A DNA stretch of 64,000 bases from Phorcus lineatus (Eukaryota; Mollusca; Gastropoda; Trochida; Trochidae), in the NCBI GenBank assembly GCA_921293015.1, contig OV121088.1:34530010-34594009 (forward strand). Direction: 5' to 3'. A model generated the notes under the pieces. The model was not told where the DNA came from and made no database searches. It was given only the letters and a program-made list of their open reading frames with translations. This document shows positions 48,201-63,200 of this stretch, one piece after another (the stretch's first letter is position 1; every line of letters starts with the position of its first letter). The translations under genes were made by a program, and so were the position numbers.

Positions 48201-51200
48201 AATTGAGAAATTTTTAGCAAATAAAAGACCATATTCATTGTATAAATTCTCGCGAAATGTCCAGCTCAAGTTTGGTTCGACCTGTAAAAGGAGCGGAATC
48301 ACAAAATTCACAAAATATGAAGTTTTACTCACCGGATGGATTACATTTTCCACAGGTGGCATCACAGAACTTGGCAAGTTGAGTACTTTCACACATTTTC
48401 GGGTTTGAACGGAGGAAGTCGTCACATTCATGTTTCTTGTTGACACACTCCTGAGTGTCTGCATCACGCTTCCCGCGACCTGAAGTGAAAGTAATAATTA
48501 TAGTCTTAATTCAGCCTTTTACAAATGGACGATCCATACTGCCTATTTCATGCTTAAATACCAAGAACGTTCCAAAAGCCACCATCTATTTCTTTAGATT
48601 ATGTGATCGACTTGAAAAGGTCTCATTTTTAATGCAATGTTGTATCCAGTACCAACGAAGTACGAAATCGGCAATATTCAAACTGAAAATCTTCGCACAA
48701 GAACATCAAATTGTCGGAACTTAATATTAAAATGAATTCCTTTAATTGTTCAGAGACACCAACGATGTCTTACACTTTCGGAAATGATATCATCATAACC
48801 TGCAAAATTCATATTACGTCCGATCTTCCCCAAACTAGACCTCAGTAAGACGAGTGAACTCCGTCTTAATTTTCTCGATGATTTTCTCGGATCAATGTAA
48901 GTATCGAATAGATGAATGTGAACTAAAATATCCAAAATATTAATGAACAGTTACAAGAATACTCCGGCAGCAGACTGAGACTGAATTTAGGTCGTAAATG
49001 TATGTTTTAAACCAAGATATTTCAACCGTGTTTACTTTTAATTAAGACGACCCGTTTCTCATTTTCGAGTTCAAATCCTACCTGTTGTCTGGGGAACCTT
49101 CCTGCAGACAAAGCTGTTCCTTGACCAGCAGTCTGCACTTAACCATTTGTTCCCGTCTTGGCTCCGACCAACCACACCACACGTCCGACGTCTTGATGGA
49201 CCTGGATTCGAACACAGTAAGAACAGGATGAAACAAATTTGATGGCCATCTCGTTCGAAGGAACGATTAAATAGCGGAATGCAATCTATAGCAAGCAATA
49301 GGAAAGCTTCATAGTTAAGCACATTTTTCCAAGATAAAAAGCAATTTATACAAGCGTTAGGCTTGGTATCAACAGAATCATTATGAAAGTGATTCAACCC
49401 CTTATACTACTTCAACATAAAACTCATTAAATGAGCTCAGAAGACGTCTTGGGATTCATTCCTAGTTACACTGTAGCTTCTATGTCAACTGAAATCTAAC
49501 TCAGCAAGTCATCGGTTTATTCGGAAATAGAAGCACTTATTCCCCCAGCAATTTCAAAGACGAAATTGTACAACATAATTCCTTATAAAAATTTATTACT
49601 GATTACATTTGGACAGCAGGAAATGTGTTTAAGTAGTAAATTGTGATGCACAAGAAAACATAGTATTTCTACAACACTTGTTATGTTTTGATTTACTGGA
49701 GAAAAAGGTTAATCGAAACGTACGAGATCTTGGTGCCCAGTTACTGTAATACATCCCATAATATATCCACGGGACCCAGTACCACCGTCTATATCTTCGG
49801 TTATATCTTGCGTTGACGAAGAATTTTTGGTTTCGGTACCTTCAAAAGAGATATACATTTACAAAACCAGTCACATCCAAAGCAGGAATAGTGAATGTAT
49901 ATATCTAGACTTCTAAGCTTTTAACTCATTTGTTAACTTGCTCACTAAATAGTTGCAAATGCAAGAGCATTTCTAATATACCGGTAAAGCCATTATAACA
50001 AGAGAAGTTTTGATTGAGACATTAAGGTCATCTTCACTCGATTCAATATTTGGTCTTGTCAACATTTCCGTTTTTTTTATTATTACATCTTGCATCGTAC
50101 ACGGACGGAAAGACTACCTTACCCTGCTTTGTCCCTGAGCTGGACCAGGAAGTTTTGAATCTCTGGGTATTCTACAGCGGTAAGAGATGCAGAGTCATGG
50201 GCACATATTCTTGCAGCGCAGTCCCATGTTTGTCGACTGGCGTAGTAACGGTAGCACAGGCCCTCAAACATAACGAACCCTGGACTGCATGCTAGGCTAT
50301 TTTCATTTTTCACGTCATCATCATCATCATCGTCGTCGTCGTCGTCATCATCGTCGTCGTCGTCATCATCATCGTCTCCGTCATCATCATCGTCGTCGTC
50401 GTCGTCATCGTCGTCGTTCGCGACAGTTGTCTGCGATGTTGTTACTGATGTTGTTGCGGATGTTACCGATGTTGTTGGTGAAGTAGTTGGTGAAGTTGTT
50501 GGTGAAGTTGAGGGTGATGTTGTTGGTGATGTTGTTTGGGATGTTGTTGGCGACGTTGTTGGTGAAGTGGTTGATGAAGTTGTTGGTGATGTTGTTGGTG
50601 AAGTTGTTGGCGAGGTTGTTGGAGATGTTGTTGGTGATGTCGTTGGTGAAGTTGTTGGTGAAGTTGTTGGTGAAGTTGTTGGCGAAGTTGTTGGTGATGT
50701 TGCTGGTGATGTTGTTGGTGACGTTGTTGGTGATGTTGTTGGTGAAGTTGTTGGTGATGTTGTTGGTGATGTTGTTGGGGATGTTGTTGGCGAAGTTGTT
50801 GGTGAAGTTGTTGGTGAAGTTGTTGGTGATGTTGTTGGTGAAGTTGTTGGAGATGTTGTTGGAGATGTTTCCGAGGTTGTTGCAGATGTCTCTGAAGTTG
50901 TAGCGGATGTCTCAGATGTTGTTGGAGACGTTGTGACAGAGGTTTCTGATGTTGTGGCAGATGTTTCTGAAGTTGTAACTGAGGTTTCTGAAGTTGTTGC
51001 AGAGGTTTCGGATGTTGTTGCTGATGTTGTTGCTGATGTGACGACGTCATCTTTGAACATTTAAAATTTAGATTTATTTTTGTTTTTTACATTCTTGCCT
51101 GACAGTTTCCCTTCCCTTGCAGGGAATGTAAGTCATGTTACCCAATGCATTGTCCATTACAGGCGGGGCAGATTTCATTGTAAAGAATATATCAAATAAG

Positions 51201-54200
51201 CTCTAACAATAAACATCGCCTAGAAACTTCAAAAATGATTCTTTAACACAACAACATAGTATAAAACTAATTCAGAAATTAAACTAAATCAAAGACATCA
51301 TGCCAGTTTTAGAAACATGTAAAACTGCTATTCCTGTTGATTTTTACTTAGCAAGTTACAGTTTCAAAAGGGGGGGGTCATCGAGCGTGGCCTCAGCGGA
51401 TTTGTATGTAGATTCAACTCACCTAGCCCGCAGGTTGCTCGGCAATAGGTCTCCGCAGTTTCGGTATTGCAGTAATCGCTGTTACTTGCCAAAGATTCTG
51501 CACAATCGTCAAACACGTCGAATGATCGGGCTGTAATAAATGATTATACAAAGTAGGTTTAATTATTAACAACAAATCTGTTGAATTTACGTGAAATAAT
51601 AATAATAATAGCTTTCTTATACCGCGCATATATCCATGACAAAGCATGCTCAAAGTGCCATGAGTATTATTACCCTGGAGGGATAGTATGTTCGGTGCTG
51701 CCGATTAACAAGCGCTCCGCGCGACTGTATAGGTCCGTTCTTCCACCTTGTTCAGGTACCCATTTGTACAGCTGGGTGAACTGAGTGCAAAGTGGATGAA
51801 GTGTCTTGCCCAGGGACACAACACAGGATGAGATCCAAGTCACAAATTTATGGTGTCTCCACCGGGATTCGAACTAACCACTACACCACTGTGCTCCACA
51901 TCCACATATCTATTCAAACCGACCCCTAAGGATATTCAATAAGAAAAACTATTATTTTTATTTTCAGTGATGTCACCATTTTCTTTCGAAGATGGTAAAT
52001 GTTGTTGTGGTGTAAACCCATACTGTCTAAGTTTATCAATTGGGTATGTTTGGGTGTTAAGGAATTATGCGAATGTCATGGTTAACTAATTAGCAAAAAT
52101 TAGGTGATTAGTGTTGGGCATAACGTTACGTCACCGCGACAAATAAGTTTCCCTAGGATATCATACAATGGAAATGTGTCTACATTTGATTGCTTTCGTA
52201 GACATGAAAGAATACGAACGTACCGTAATCGCATACATCACAGAAGGTGATTATACAACTGGTGTCCCCGATTTCAGTGTAACACCAGGGTTGGGGCAGC
52301 GAGGCTTCGGGGTTCCGACAATAGTTGTTGTCGTAGGGTACGGTCAGTCTGAAACCGATTAAGTTTTCATCGAGTTCCTTATACCAAATCTTATCTATCT
52401 TTACTTTCTCTTACAAAACACTGTCAAATTTGCAACAAGAATGCACTGCCTTTATATTTGTAACACATACATGCATAACATAGAGAAGGTACGACAGCCA
52501 TCTTGGATCTCTCCCCTGCCCGGAAATAGAAAATGGGATCCGTATAAGAACTTAATGAAGCGTATTGTAGCCAATAAACTATTTCCGGGAAGGGGAGAGA
52601 TCAAAGATGGCTGACTTTGTCGTTTCTTCTTTATGTGTATAAAGATAGGTATGAATACTTATGGGCATATTTAGAGTGTGGCGCTTGTGTCCGAACTTAC
52701 GTCATATCAGCCGGATAATATTTGCATACAGCTGCGTCAGCCCATGGTAGACAGGCATCATTTGTAACGGAACGGTTCTTGGTTCCGTCATAGTTCTCTC
52801 CCTTTTCCGCCAGGGGGTAGCACCAATCGGCAGCTGTATGAAACCAAGTTGAGGAAAAATTGGAGTAGGATTGTTTAAAGATCCTTTATTCCACGTACGA
52901 TCAAAAACAAAAGTATGCATCCTTCAGCAAAAGGTACAGACAAAAGACTTGCGCAACATGGAAAAATTGCCATTTATTTCCTAGAGAACCGTGATTCAGT
53001 CTTATAAAGCATTTATAGTTGTGAATAAAGGTAAATCAAATCTTAATGAGTAGTTATATAATAATTTCTATTTGGTTTCCTTTAAATTAAGTGTTTAAGC
53101 CGAGAGATTTTGCAATGCATACATTCAAAGGCTTATAGCTAGGTCCTCTTACCAACTACTAAATGTTGAATCTTAGCATGCAAATTTCTCATTTTCAAAC
53201 CACTTAACAGTACAAAGATTTATCTACAGGTTATCATGCATTGCTTTTTGTATGCAAAAATATTGAAAAGAATCGTATTGTGAATTTAGTAAAAGGTGAA
53301 CCCACCAGGTCTGAGAGTAGCTGTTCCCTTTAGGAAGCTGCTAGTTGAAGTTCCTGCATCTAACGTTAGAACAATTGCATTACCCAGCGAGATGATAGAC
53401 CGGCCGTATCCCTGACCACAGTAGCTGCAGAATGATGGATAAATCAATTTGATTGTAAACATTAAATCTAAAGTAACTCTCGTAACTCGCAATCTCTCCC
53501 AACAGAGGTAGCTCCGTCATAAATTCCAATCTTAATACGAAGGTTTCTCGGGCTTCCGGTAGTTTCCCCTACCGGCGCAATAGTGCAACTTAAACTACCT
53601 GGCAATATTTCAGCCAAGGAAAACACCGAATGCATGAATAAGAGATGTGTTGTCACACAGGCCTATGCAGTGATGCAGTCGCAAACTGAAGCGTATATAT
53701 GTGTTCTGTAAAGACGACTCAAAGTGCAAGGTGCATATTCGAATAAAGTTTAGCTTTTGGAAAGGTTACGGAAATGAATACGGCTATGTGAATGATAACT
53801 TTTGAAACAGCGTCGCTGATTGCACAACTAACTTTGATTGCATCCAATCAGCGTTCCACATTTCTAGATAAAAAAAGAGAGGATGTATAGGAATTTATGA
53901 CGGAGCTACCTCTGATGGGAGAGAATGGTAACTCGCTGCTTACCCTAACCCCAACCAAACGCGACGAGGCAATACATATATTTATAATTCTATTTCCTAT
54001 CAGGCCGACAGCCCCATGAATGGTTGAATTTCCTAATAATGAAAGGTCACAACATGACCTCTAGTAAAGTACTGAGATCGTAACGTAGGGTCACCTCCGG
54101 TTTATTGCTCTCATCGATGTGTCTTCAGATAAATATTAGATCTGATTAAAATCGACTATGTGCCGAGGAATTAAAGTTTGTAAAAATATAATCTAGAGGG

Positions 54201-57200
54201 ATTCGAACCTTTCTATCAGGGGCTTTCCTCTCCACAGCGATCTGACAGCAGCCTCCCCACCTCTATATTTTGCAACTTTTACTATTTCGTTCATGGCCTA
54301 ATTCACATGAATACTTTATTTGTTTTATGATTAAATCGAAAACAATGCAAACAACAATAATCATATCAAAATGGTCGAAAGATGACTGGTCACTCACTCG
54401 TCTCCAGCTTGACCAATGATTCCCCTGTTGATGGTCAGTTCGGCCACACAGGAGAATGTAGTTCCTTCGGCGTTCAGCTCCTCGATGTCTACTACGATTT
54501 TAGATCCGTCGTCTGGGGCCTGTATATACGATTATTGATAATCTTTATGGATAAAACATCACGAGTGTTATATACTCAATCGAATAGGTTAAGGACCTCT
54601 AGATTTTCAACAATACGATATTCTAAATTTCGTATCAAAATCGATATTATGCGTTAATATTCAATATCATGGTGCCGGTGGTCCTTTACTTATTTTGTTG
54701 AGGATAATTATAATTTTGTGAACTCGAGCTTAAAATATAGCTATTAATAAATAAATCAAATGTCTTTGTGTTTATATTAGTCATGGTAACTACAAAATTC
54801 ACACACATGTATTCTCAACATGGACAAAATGCTCCTTACATTAAGTGTATCCCTTTGGTGAAAAACGTGTAACTTAATATGATTTGATTTTACAATATAG
54901 GGAAAGAAGAGGGATAAAGGACAAGAAGGTGTACAGTGGAAGGGATTAGAATGAGGGGTAAGAGGGAGGGCCGAACTGTGGTCGAACTCTTACTTGATAA
55001 AAAGGTATGGACAACAATGTCGTTTCATGTATGAAATATTTTGAAAAAAATAAAGAAGTAAAATGTTGAATTATAAATAAAATTATTGACCTAATTAGAT
55101 TTATGGTTGACGATAGAATCAAAACTCACGAAGAAGATCCAACTATATACGGAGTTTGCTGGCATAGCTGAACCTGGAGCCCCGGGGGTCCCGAACTGGA
55201 CTGGGATACTGTCTGCCAGGTTGTAGATGGTTCCATCAACTGGTAACAGAGAAATGTTCATTTCCTTTAAATTCCTGAAAGAGCCACTCCATGATTTTCA
55301 TAACATATTATTTACCTGTGATACGAACCTAAATGTCATATGTGGTGATATAAAATGAAAACATGTATATTTTTTTATGTCCAAAAGACATATAAATGAC
55401 AAATACTGGTTTTCCATGAAAAAATCTAAAAACAGCCTTATAAATGCACAGAGGTGTAGATGTCACGTCCAATATACATGGATACTAGTTATATCACCTA
55501 ACAAACACTATCAACTCCTAACTGCCCTCCTGGCTGTTTTAGATAGGTCTCCAAACATTACGTTTGACTATTTGACGTGCGCCACTGTCCGGTTTTCGAT
55601 CATAATTGCGACGTTCCACCTTCATATTGTCATTGTAAAAAACTTTAAACCTTTCAAATGTTTCTTTTTTAGAACAGTCGATACTTCGCGATCAAATGAC
55701 ACCATTGATTAAGTTTGGCATATATGACTACAACAACTCACGGAGTGCATGGCTCTTTAAGACATTCTTCAGATTTTTGGGGTTACAGATTGTGACGTTA
55801 TATTTTCGTTTGTGTGTATTTATAATAAACCATTATTGCCCTTTCAAATGGACTGGTTGAATTATAGGAGGTTTGCGTAATCGTTGTTGGTTTGGCTGCG
55901 ATCAGAATGATGTCAAAGACATAACCTATAGTTCTTAAACTAAGGTTGAATACCAAACGTTTTATCACCTTAACTGACTAAGCATTCACTGTCCATGGTC
56001 AAAAAAGCCATTCTTTGAAGGGGCAGCACACAGTATGTTGTCGCGGTAACATATTTCATATTTCCACAAACATGTATGGTGTCACTTGATAGAGAAATAC
56101 TAGTTCTTTATGAAAATTAACATCTCGTTGTTTATCAGTTCAGTATAGTGACAATAAACAGGTTAAAGTATAAATTTGTGATCGAAAACCTGACAGTGGC
56201 ACCCGCTCAAACGTAATTTTGAATACCTATTTACTGGAGACACAGCGACAAATCTAGCTAGATAGTTGTACGTGTAAATGAAACGCAGAATTTCGACTTC
56301 TTTACATTTGTATGACGGTTCTTCATTTACAATAAAATTGAATTATAAATATGTTACTTTAGACAACTGAATTGAACTCAGCTTATAGGTGACATGCTAT
56401 TTTGTCCCTCATCTAAGCCACGTACCAAATTAATGAAACATACTCTGTGTCACTTAAAGAGCCACTCCGTGAGTTGTTGGAGTTATATATGCCAAACTTA
56501 ACCAATGGTTTCATTTGATCGCGAAGTATCAACTGTTACCAAAAAGACACATTTAAAGCTTATTGGGTTTTTTTACAGTGACACTTTGAAGGTAGAACGT
56601 CGCAATTATGATCGGAAACCGGACGGTGGCGCGCGTCAAATAGTAAAACGTAATTTTGGAGACTTATCTAAAACAGCCAGGAGGGCAGTTAGGAGTTGAT
56701 AGTGTTTGTTAGGTCATATAACTAGTATCTATGTATATTGGACGTGATATCTACACCTCTGTGTATTTATAAGGCTGTTTTTAGGTTTTCTTGGAAAACC
56801 AGTATTTGTCATATATATGAAATGTTATCGCCAAATATGACATTTAGGTTCGAATCCAAGGTAAATGATATGTTATGAAAATCACAGAGTGGCTCTTCAA
56901 TGTGGCATCGCCTTGCCTCTCTTGTAAAAAAAACCTCAAAGGATGGCATGATAAAAATTTCAAAAGGGGAGATATTTTCGAAATTCCGATTTCCTTATTT
57001 TACAATAAAACATTCCATATCGACTGAGAAAAAAAGTAAGCAAAATCACATTGATTTAATGGAAGGGAACAAACATGACATATTTTTAATCCATTGATGA
57101 AAAATATAGGATTTTATAGAGAGAATGAAAATCAATGTTTTCGAAATGTTGACCTCTGATCACTTCAATGGCCAGACAAAACTGCAACGGTTAACTGTGG

Positions 57201-60200
57201 GGTTTGACTAAAGTACAATTGATCGTCAATTCTGTATCGAAAATTCGACATGATTCGCAATGATGGTATTTGGGTCTTATTTTAGCAAAATAAGAATTAA
57301 TTAAACATATTCTGTGTCACCTTAAGATTTCGGCATCAACAAATACGTTAGCGGGTTGCCCGATGTTCAATGTAAAACAAATAACTGTCAATATTTGTCA
57401 TTTTGGGAAGAATGTGTGAGATGCTTTGAATGAGTATCATCAAAATTAGAGTTTTGACAAAAGAGAATACAATAACAATTATGGAGTGTGTCTTTCAGAT
57501 TATCGTTCGGTCATTTCTGGCGCACCAATTCATCGTTCAGCCGTTGGCAACCATAGATAAAATCCATATTTTTTATATCTCAAATGTAATCGAATAGCAT
57601 TGTACTCACCCCCTGTAACGAAGGTGTCACAGTTTGTGGCCGGGTCCAGGTGCTCCGGGCAGATACAGCCGCATGCTCCGTCAGGGAAGCCCAGGTACCC
57701 TCCATTACTGCAGGTAGGTGTCCCCCCACAGGTAGCTAGGGTTTACGATCATTGGTTTAGAAATATTGAGACCGTTTTAAATGTTATCGGCTATTGTGAA
57801 TATACTTCTGGGCTTAGATTTTCGAAGCTCTCTTAGTGCTAAGATAGTCGTAAGTACCTTACACTAACATTGACTTAAGACAATCTTAGCACTATGAGAA
57901 CTTTGAAAATATGGGTCCAGACCTCCAAGATAAAAGAATAATGTTGAAACAAATTATAAGAGGCTATTTTAAGACCCGTAGCACCAATGTTACAAGATAT
58001 TTGAGGGTAGGGGGAGGGGGAGAAGGGAGGGGGTGTGCGTTGGGATTTGATGTCCATAATTCTTAATTTGGAGGATGTTGGAGCTACAACGTAGTCCTTT
58101 GGGAGATTGATAAGCCAAATTCATTTGTGCAATGGATGAAATATAAGATATACAGGATATGATAATCATTGAGATTCAATAAATGGAACAGTGAGGTAGA
58201 TACTACGGCTGGTAAAGAGTTAAAGATTTATTCCTTCATCACACCAGGTTTTGAAGGAATGACCATTATTCTGGTATAGCATGGATGTATGATCGATGAG
58301 TGATCGGTGGCTTCATTGTTAACTTACAAGTACAACCATAAGCTGTGCTTAGTTCTTCAAACACAGCCCAGAAATCATCTCGTGGAGTGGCAGCATCATC
58401 AGAATATGGATCGACTGTTTTCAGAAAACCTTCCGATTTCGAGAAAAACTGAAAAAAGAAAACATACATACAAGCATATGACATGCAAGCATATTGAGCC
58501 GAAAACCATAATTATGTTTGTTCACATACCTGCGTATCGTAGTACGAATATCATGTAATTTGGCATGTCTTTGAGGCATCGTAGAATTTTCAAAACAGGA
58601 TTGAAGATCCATTGCACCTTCAGGTAATCGTCAGCCATACCCAACAGTTAACCGTATTAGGTTTTGGCAGGTCACTGAAGTGATCAGGGGTCAAAATGTC
58701 AAAAAACAGTAGTAATTTTCTCTACAGAATCCTTTGAAAGTGACCAACAGCTTTAAACACAAGTCATGTTTATCCGTTTGCATAAGGTCAAGACGATTTT
58801 GTTGATTTTTTCTCAAATAATCGACATGAAATATTTCAATCGAAATTTAAGAAAATCGGAATTTTAAAAATGTGACCCCACCTGTCAATTGAATCATACC
58901 AAAATTCAATATAATTGCATGAGAGACTGGACAATCCGATCGACAATAAGTTAAAGGATTGATATTTTACACATTGACAATAGGGGACCCTTTGTCAGTT
59001 CTGCTGAAGTTATTATATTGGCATTCAAACAAAACCTAAATAACATGATATTACACTAAGATACGGTAGTATGTGAACAAACCTTTGGTATGCAGCTGTA
59101 TCTCCAGCTGTCTAATCGGTCGAGGTCATGTCACAGGAACCCTAATGAGCTGTTTGATTGGCGAAACTGTATCGTACCTGGTTCGCGCATCCCCAAAGCA
59201 GAGATATGCGCATGTCACACGCAGGCCTCCCACCCGAACGGTAACAAAATCAGAGGAAAATACGCTGAAATTGAGCATAACTCATTCCTATGGCGAAATA
59301 GACATTCAAAACTTGAAGAAAGTGCCTTTCGTATAGTAACGGTGTCTGCTTTTAATTAAAAAAAACCCCTAATCTTCCGGAAATGAAACCATGACAGCGA
59401 ATGAGCTACATGCATCTAAATCGGTAACCAACACCGCCTAAAACCGAAACCAACTTAGCCAAAAAAGGCTATTCCCGAAGCCTCGCGTTCAGTTGAGCAC
59501 AATGGTGGCGCAAAAAAACAATCACGAAAGGTGAATGGTGTATTTTCGTCATTTTAGTTCTAAAACTCTGCGTTTGACAATATTATTTATCACAACGTAT
59601 GACTAAATCGGTTTTTCTTTTTCGATTTTGATACAGATCTAGGCTTCAAGCCGTAGATTGCACACACAGTGATACACGACTCTCAAACTGCCAAGTCGAT
59701 TATGTGACATTAATACTACGAAGTTGCACATGTTTGGAAGTCGCTTATGGAGTTTCGTTTTTGACATTTTGTTTATTTGTACGGCTAGTTATTGAAGTCA
59801 CATACCAGTGGCGTTATTTCATCGACTAGTATCGACTGTTACTGAATAGTATCACGTTATAAAGCTTAACAATATCGCACAGTGTTATTAAAAGGTATTA
59901 AATCGCTCTAGATATTGAATTCTCTTCCAACATTTGAATTGAAAATGGTCTTTAGTCATAGCATATTGACGCATATGTATTTGTTTCCAAGACTTGTATG
60001 ACTATGTAATTGTTTCCATGGGAAGTAAATAAAAAAAAAAAAAAAGTCTCGATTATGATCGAAAACCGGACAGTGACACACCTCAATTTGTCAAACTTTA
60101 TTTTTAAAACTTCTCTAACGTAGGCGGAAGAAAAGTTAGGAGGTTAAAGTGTTTGATAGGTAACAGTGATATTATCCATGTAAATTGTACGAGTGATTAC

Positions 60201-63200
60201 GGAATCTGTGCCTATGGATTTGTTTTTAGAGTTTTATGGTACTCAAGTATCTATTATCTTGTTGTCATTTTAAGATGAATAATTGAGATGTTTTGATTTT
60301 TTTCACCGTATATGTTTCTTATGTACGCATAAAAATTATGATATGAAAATCGTGGAATGGCTCTTAAGAAAGGCACACAAGATCAATGTAAATTTTGAAG
60401 GAAGACTGTAACAATAATATAGGAATAACAGTGACTCACGTAATCTCCGTACAACATCAGAGACTGTAGACCGAAGTCTTCAGCGATGAAATCATCAGCA
60501 AACTGGTATTTCTCAAATTGATCGGCAAAGCCTTTAAAAGATATGTCAGGGAATATTTAGTAGATATTTATCAGGTAATCAAATCAACATGAATTCAAGT
60601 ATCAAATAATGATCAAGATCTGTCTTTGTTTAACCAAGAGTAATGAAAAATGCAAGGATTTATTAAATGTAATGTTTTTTTAGATGTTCTGTCAATTTAC
60701 GACTATACCGTCAGTAAATAGCATGAATATACATTAAATATTTATTGTATAAGTTGTGTTAGTTATTGTCGATTTCGATTCCAAACCTGTTTTGATGTTG
60801 TTATCGTTTATTTGTACCCACTGGTCCCTGTCGTTTCTGGCCTGTTCATGAAAACCTCCCAGGGCATGTATGATTTCATGAAGTGCAGTTGTCTGAATAA
60901 TATAAGATTTATAACATACAGTGCGATACCCGAAAACTGATTGGTATGTACTAAAAAATCAAGGGATCGTCACCACAATTTTAATGCTTATGTGATTAAC
61001 ACCGTAAACATAATATGTTTCATATATACCCGAGTTATCCTATTGTTAAAGCTAGAATGAACCAAAGGATCTCGCTCAAATATCCTTTTCTATAATAACA
61101 TGTGTCCTTATTGTGCGCTTGTAAAAAAAATTGAAATGTAGTTAGTATTATGAGCCTTTTGCCTCTATACTGAATAAAATGTCTGTCTGTCTGTCATATG
61201 TCCCTCTCTCTCTATTGTTTATAATTAAACAGTGGGCGAGATTGATACTTACAAACTGAGTGCATGGAGATATTTCTTGTGCCGGTTCTCTCTGGCCAAT
61301 TGTAGCATAACAACTGAAAATAAACTGAAAATTTATATTACAAGAATAAATTTGTGTAAAGAGTATGTTCAGTTTATTATTTGGCGTGAAATCCCGCCTG
61401 CTAACTGTACCTTTGACGTGATTGTTCAATCATAAATTTCTCGGAGGTTTCTGCTTACGGCCAAGAGCTTTTTAAAGTAACATTTTAAAAAGTCGTTATG
61501 ATAAAGAAATTCAAATTATACATGCATTATCATATCTACATGTATATTCTCAATGTGTAACATTAAGTATCACTTGCTTTACAACCATGTTAGTGTCTAC
61601 CCCGAAACGTCACATATATTTCCAATAAAGAGGTTGTAAATCCATAAGAATTTGTATATTTTCGCCAATGAGGGTAATTCACTCAAATAACGAATTTTGT
61701 AGCAAGGCTGTAAACCATTGATCGAGACCCGGCGAGAGTCTTTCCTCGCTTGGGAAGTTGACCCGGCGAGAGTTTTGCCTCGCTGGGGAAGTTTGCCTGA
61801 GGAAGAATGGACACTACCCATTTTTCTAGAGTACTAACCCCTCCCCGTCGATAAAGCCGAGGTACTCGTTATGATCCACGGTATCTTCAGGGGATCCCTC
61901 CACGACGAAGCGTATGCAAGTGTACTGTTCAATTAGAGACATTGCGTCTCTCACAGTCGTCTCTTGTGATGAAGCTGAAATGTCCATAATCTCATTAAAA
62001 CCAAACTAAACTTTCGTACTTGTTGCGTTTCTGATAATCGTATTTCTACTTTGGGATCATGTCAAGTGTCAAAGAAAGTATAATATGATCTTTTTAAACA
62101 AACAACAAAAATATCTCAAATATACGAGTTTCAAAGACTACTATGATATACTTTCTCTCCAAACAGAGTCACGTAAATTCACGTATAGGAAGATATGAGT
62201 TTGGCTGACTATGTGTTGATAAATGCTTTAAACGGTTAAACGGTCTGATTTACAGGTAAATCAATCTCTGCGGAAATCATCCTCATTTGCCAGTTTCTAC
62301 GTTGTACAGATCACATGATGATAAAAATCTAGAAGGTTTTACGTTTAAAACATTGACAATAAGCAGATCTCCCCTGATATACTCCAAGATTATGTTGGAT
62401 TATTAGAGCGTATCGTACGCTGTTCGTATAAATTTGATAAGAACACAAGGGTAAACGTAAAGCCTCCTATTAATTAAGCATCTATGTGAGGTGAGGTGAT
62501 ATGGGGTTTTACGCCGCTTCCAAGAGAAAGCCCGCAACACCATTGTGGCTATGCACTGCGGTGAAACCTGCGAGCATCGGCTGGAACTAACGAACCATGG
62601 GTAGTACAGCACTGAAATTCAGTGTAGCATTGCACCCAAACCTGCCTGCGTGTAGAACAGTTTTCTACTGCAGACGAAGTTGCCGAGCCCCTGGCGGGAT
62701 TCTAAGCACGGACCTCTTGATCCGAGGCCGAACGCGCTAACCACTACGCTATCCCGCCCCCAAGCATCAATATAATCACTACCTTGCATTATAGAAATGT
62801 ATAAATTCATCCCAAAAAATTCTTGATTTTTTTCTATTTAATGTTGTTGACATAGCATAACTTCATAAGAATGGTTGTATATTTACATATATTGATAAAC
62901 TGGTAGGGTATAATTCCTTCGTCCCAAACAGGAGCAAAGGGATCTATTGCTCTCTTTCTTCTGTCGTCCTCGTGTCTCGTTCTGTTGGCTAAAAACTGAA
63001 ATTAATAGAATGTAAGATATGTGTTGAAGGATCGCTGGGTTTTGTTATAACTGATTCATTACCATAACCATGTTTTCATTACTTTGCTCCGTAAGAATGT
63101 AAAATAATTATTCACTTAATTTCGTTAATTTCATTGCCGTGAGTTGAGAAAGAAAAAGTCGTGATTATGAATTTAACAATCGTGAAGTGTTTTCGAGTTG

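Noticed and set aside
50463-51064. Long open frames on both strands over the copy 3 minisatellite (Gln/His-rich, Leu/Val-rich, VVGE-type)
   Set aside because: A 12-bp repeat without stops leaves most frames open. Only the minus frame giving TTSP joins in phase to the flanking lectin and ShKT exons.
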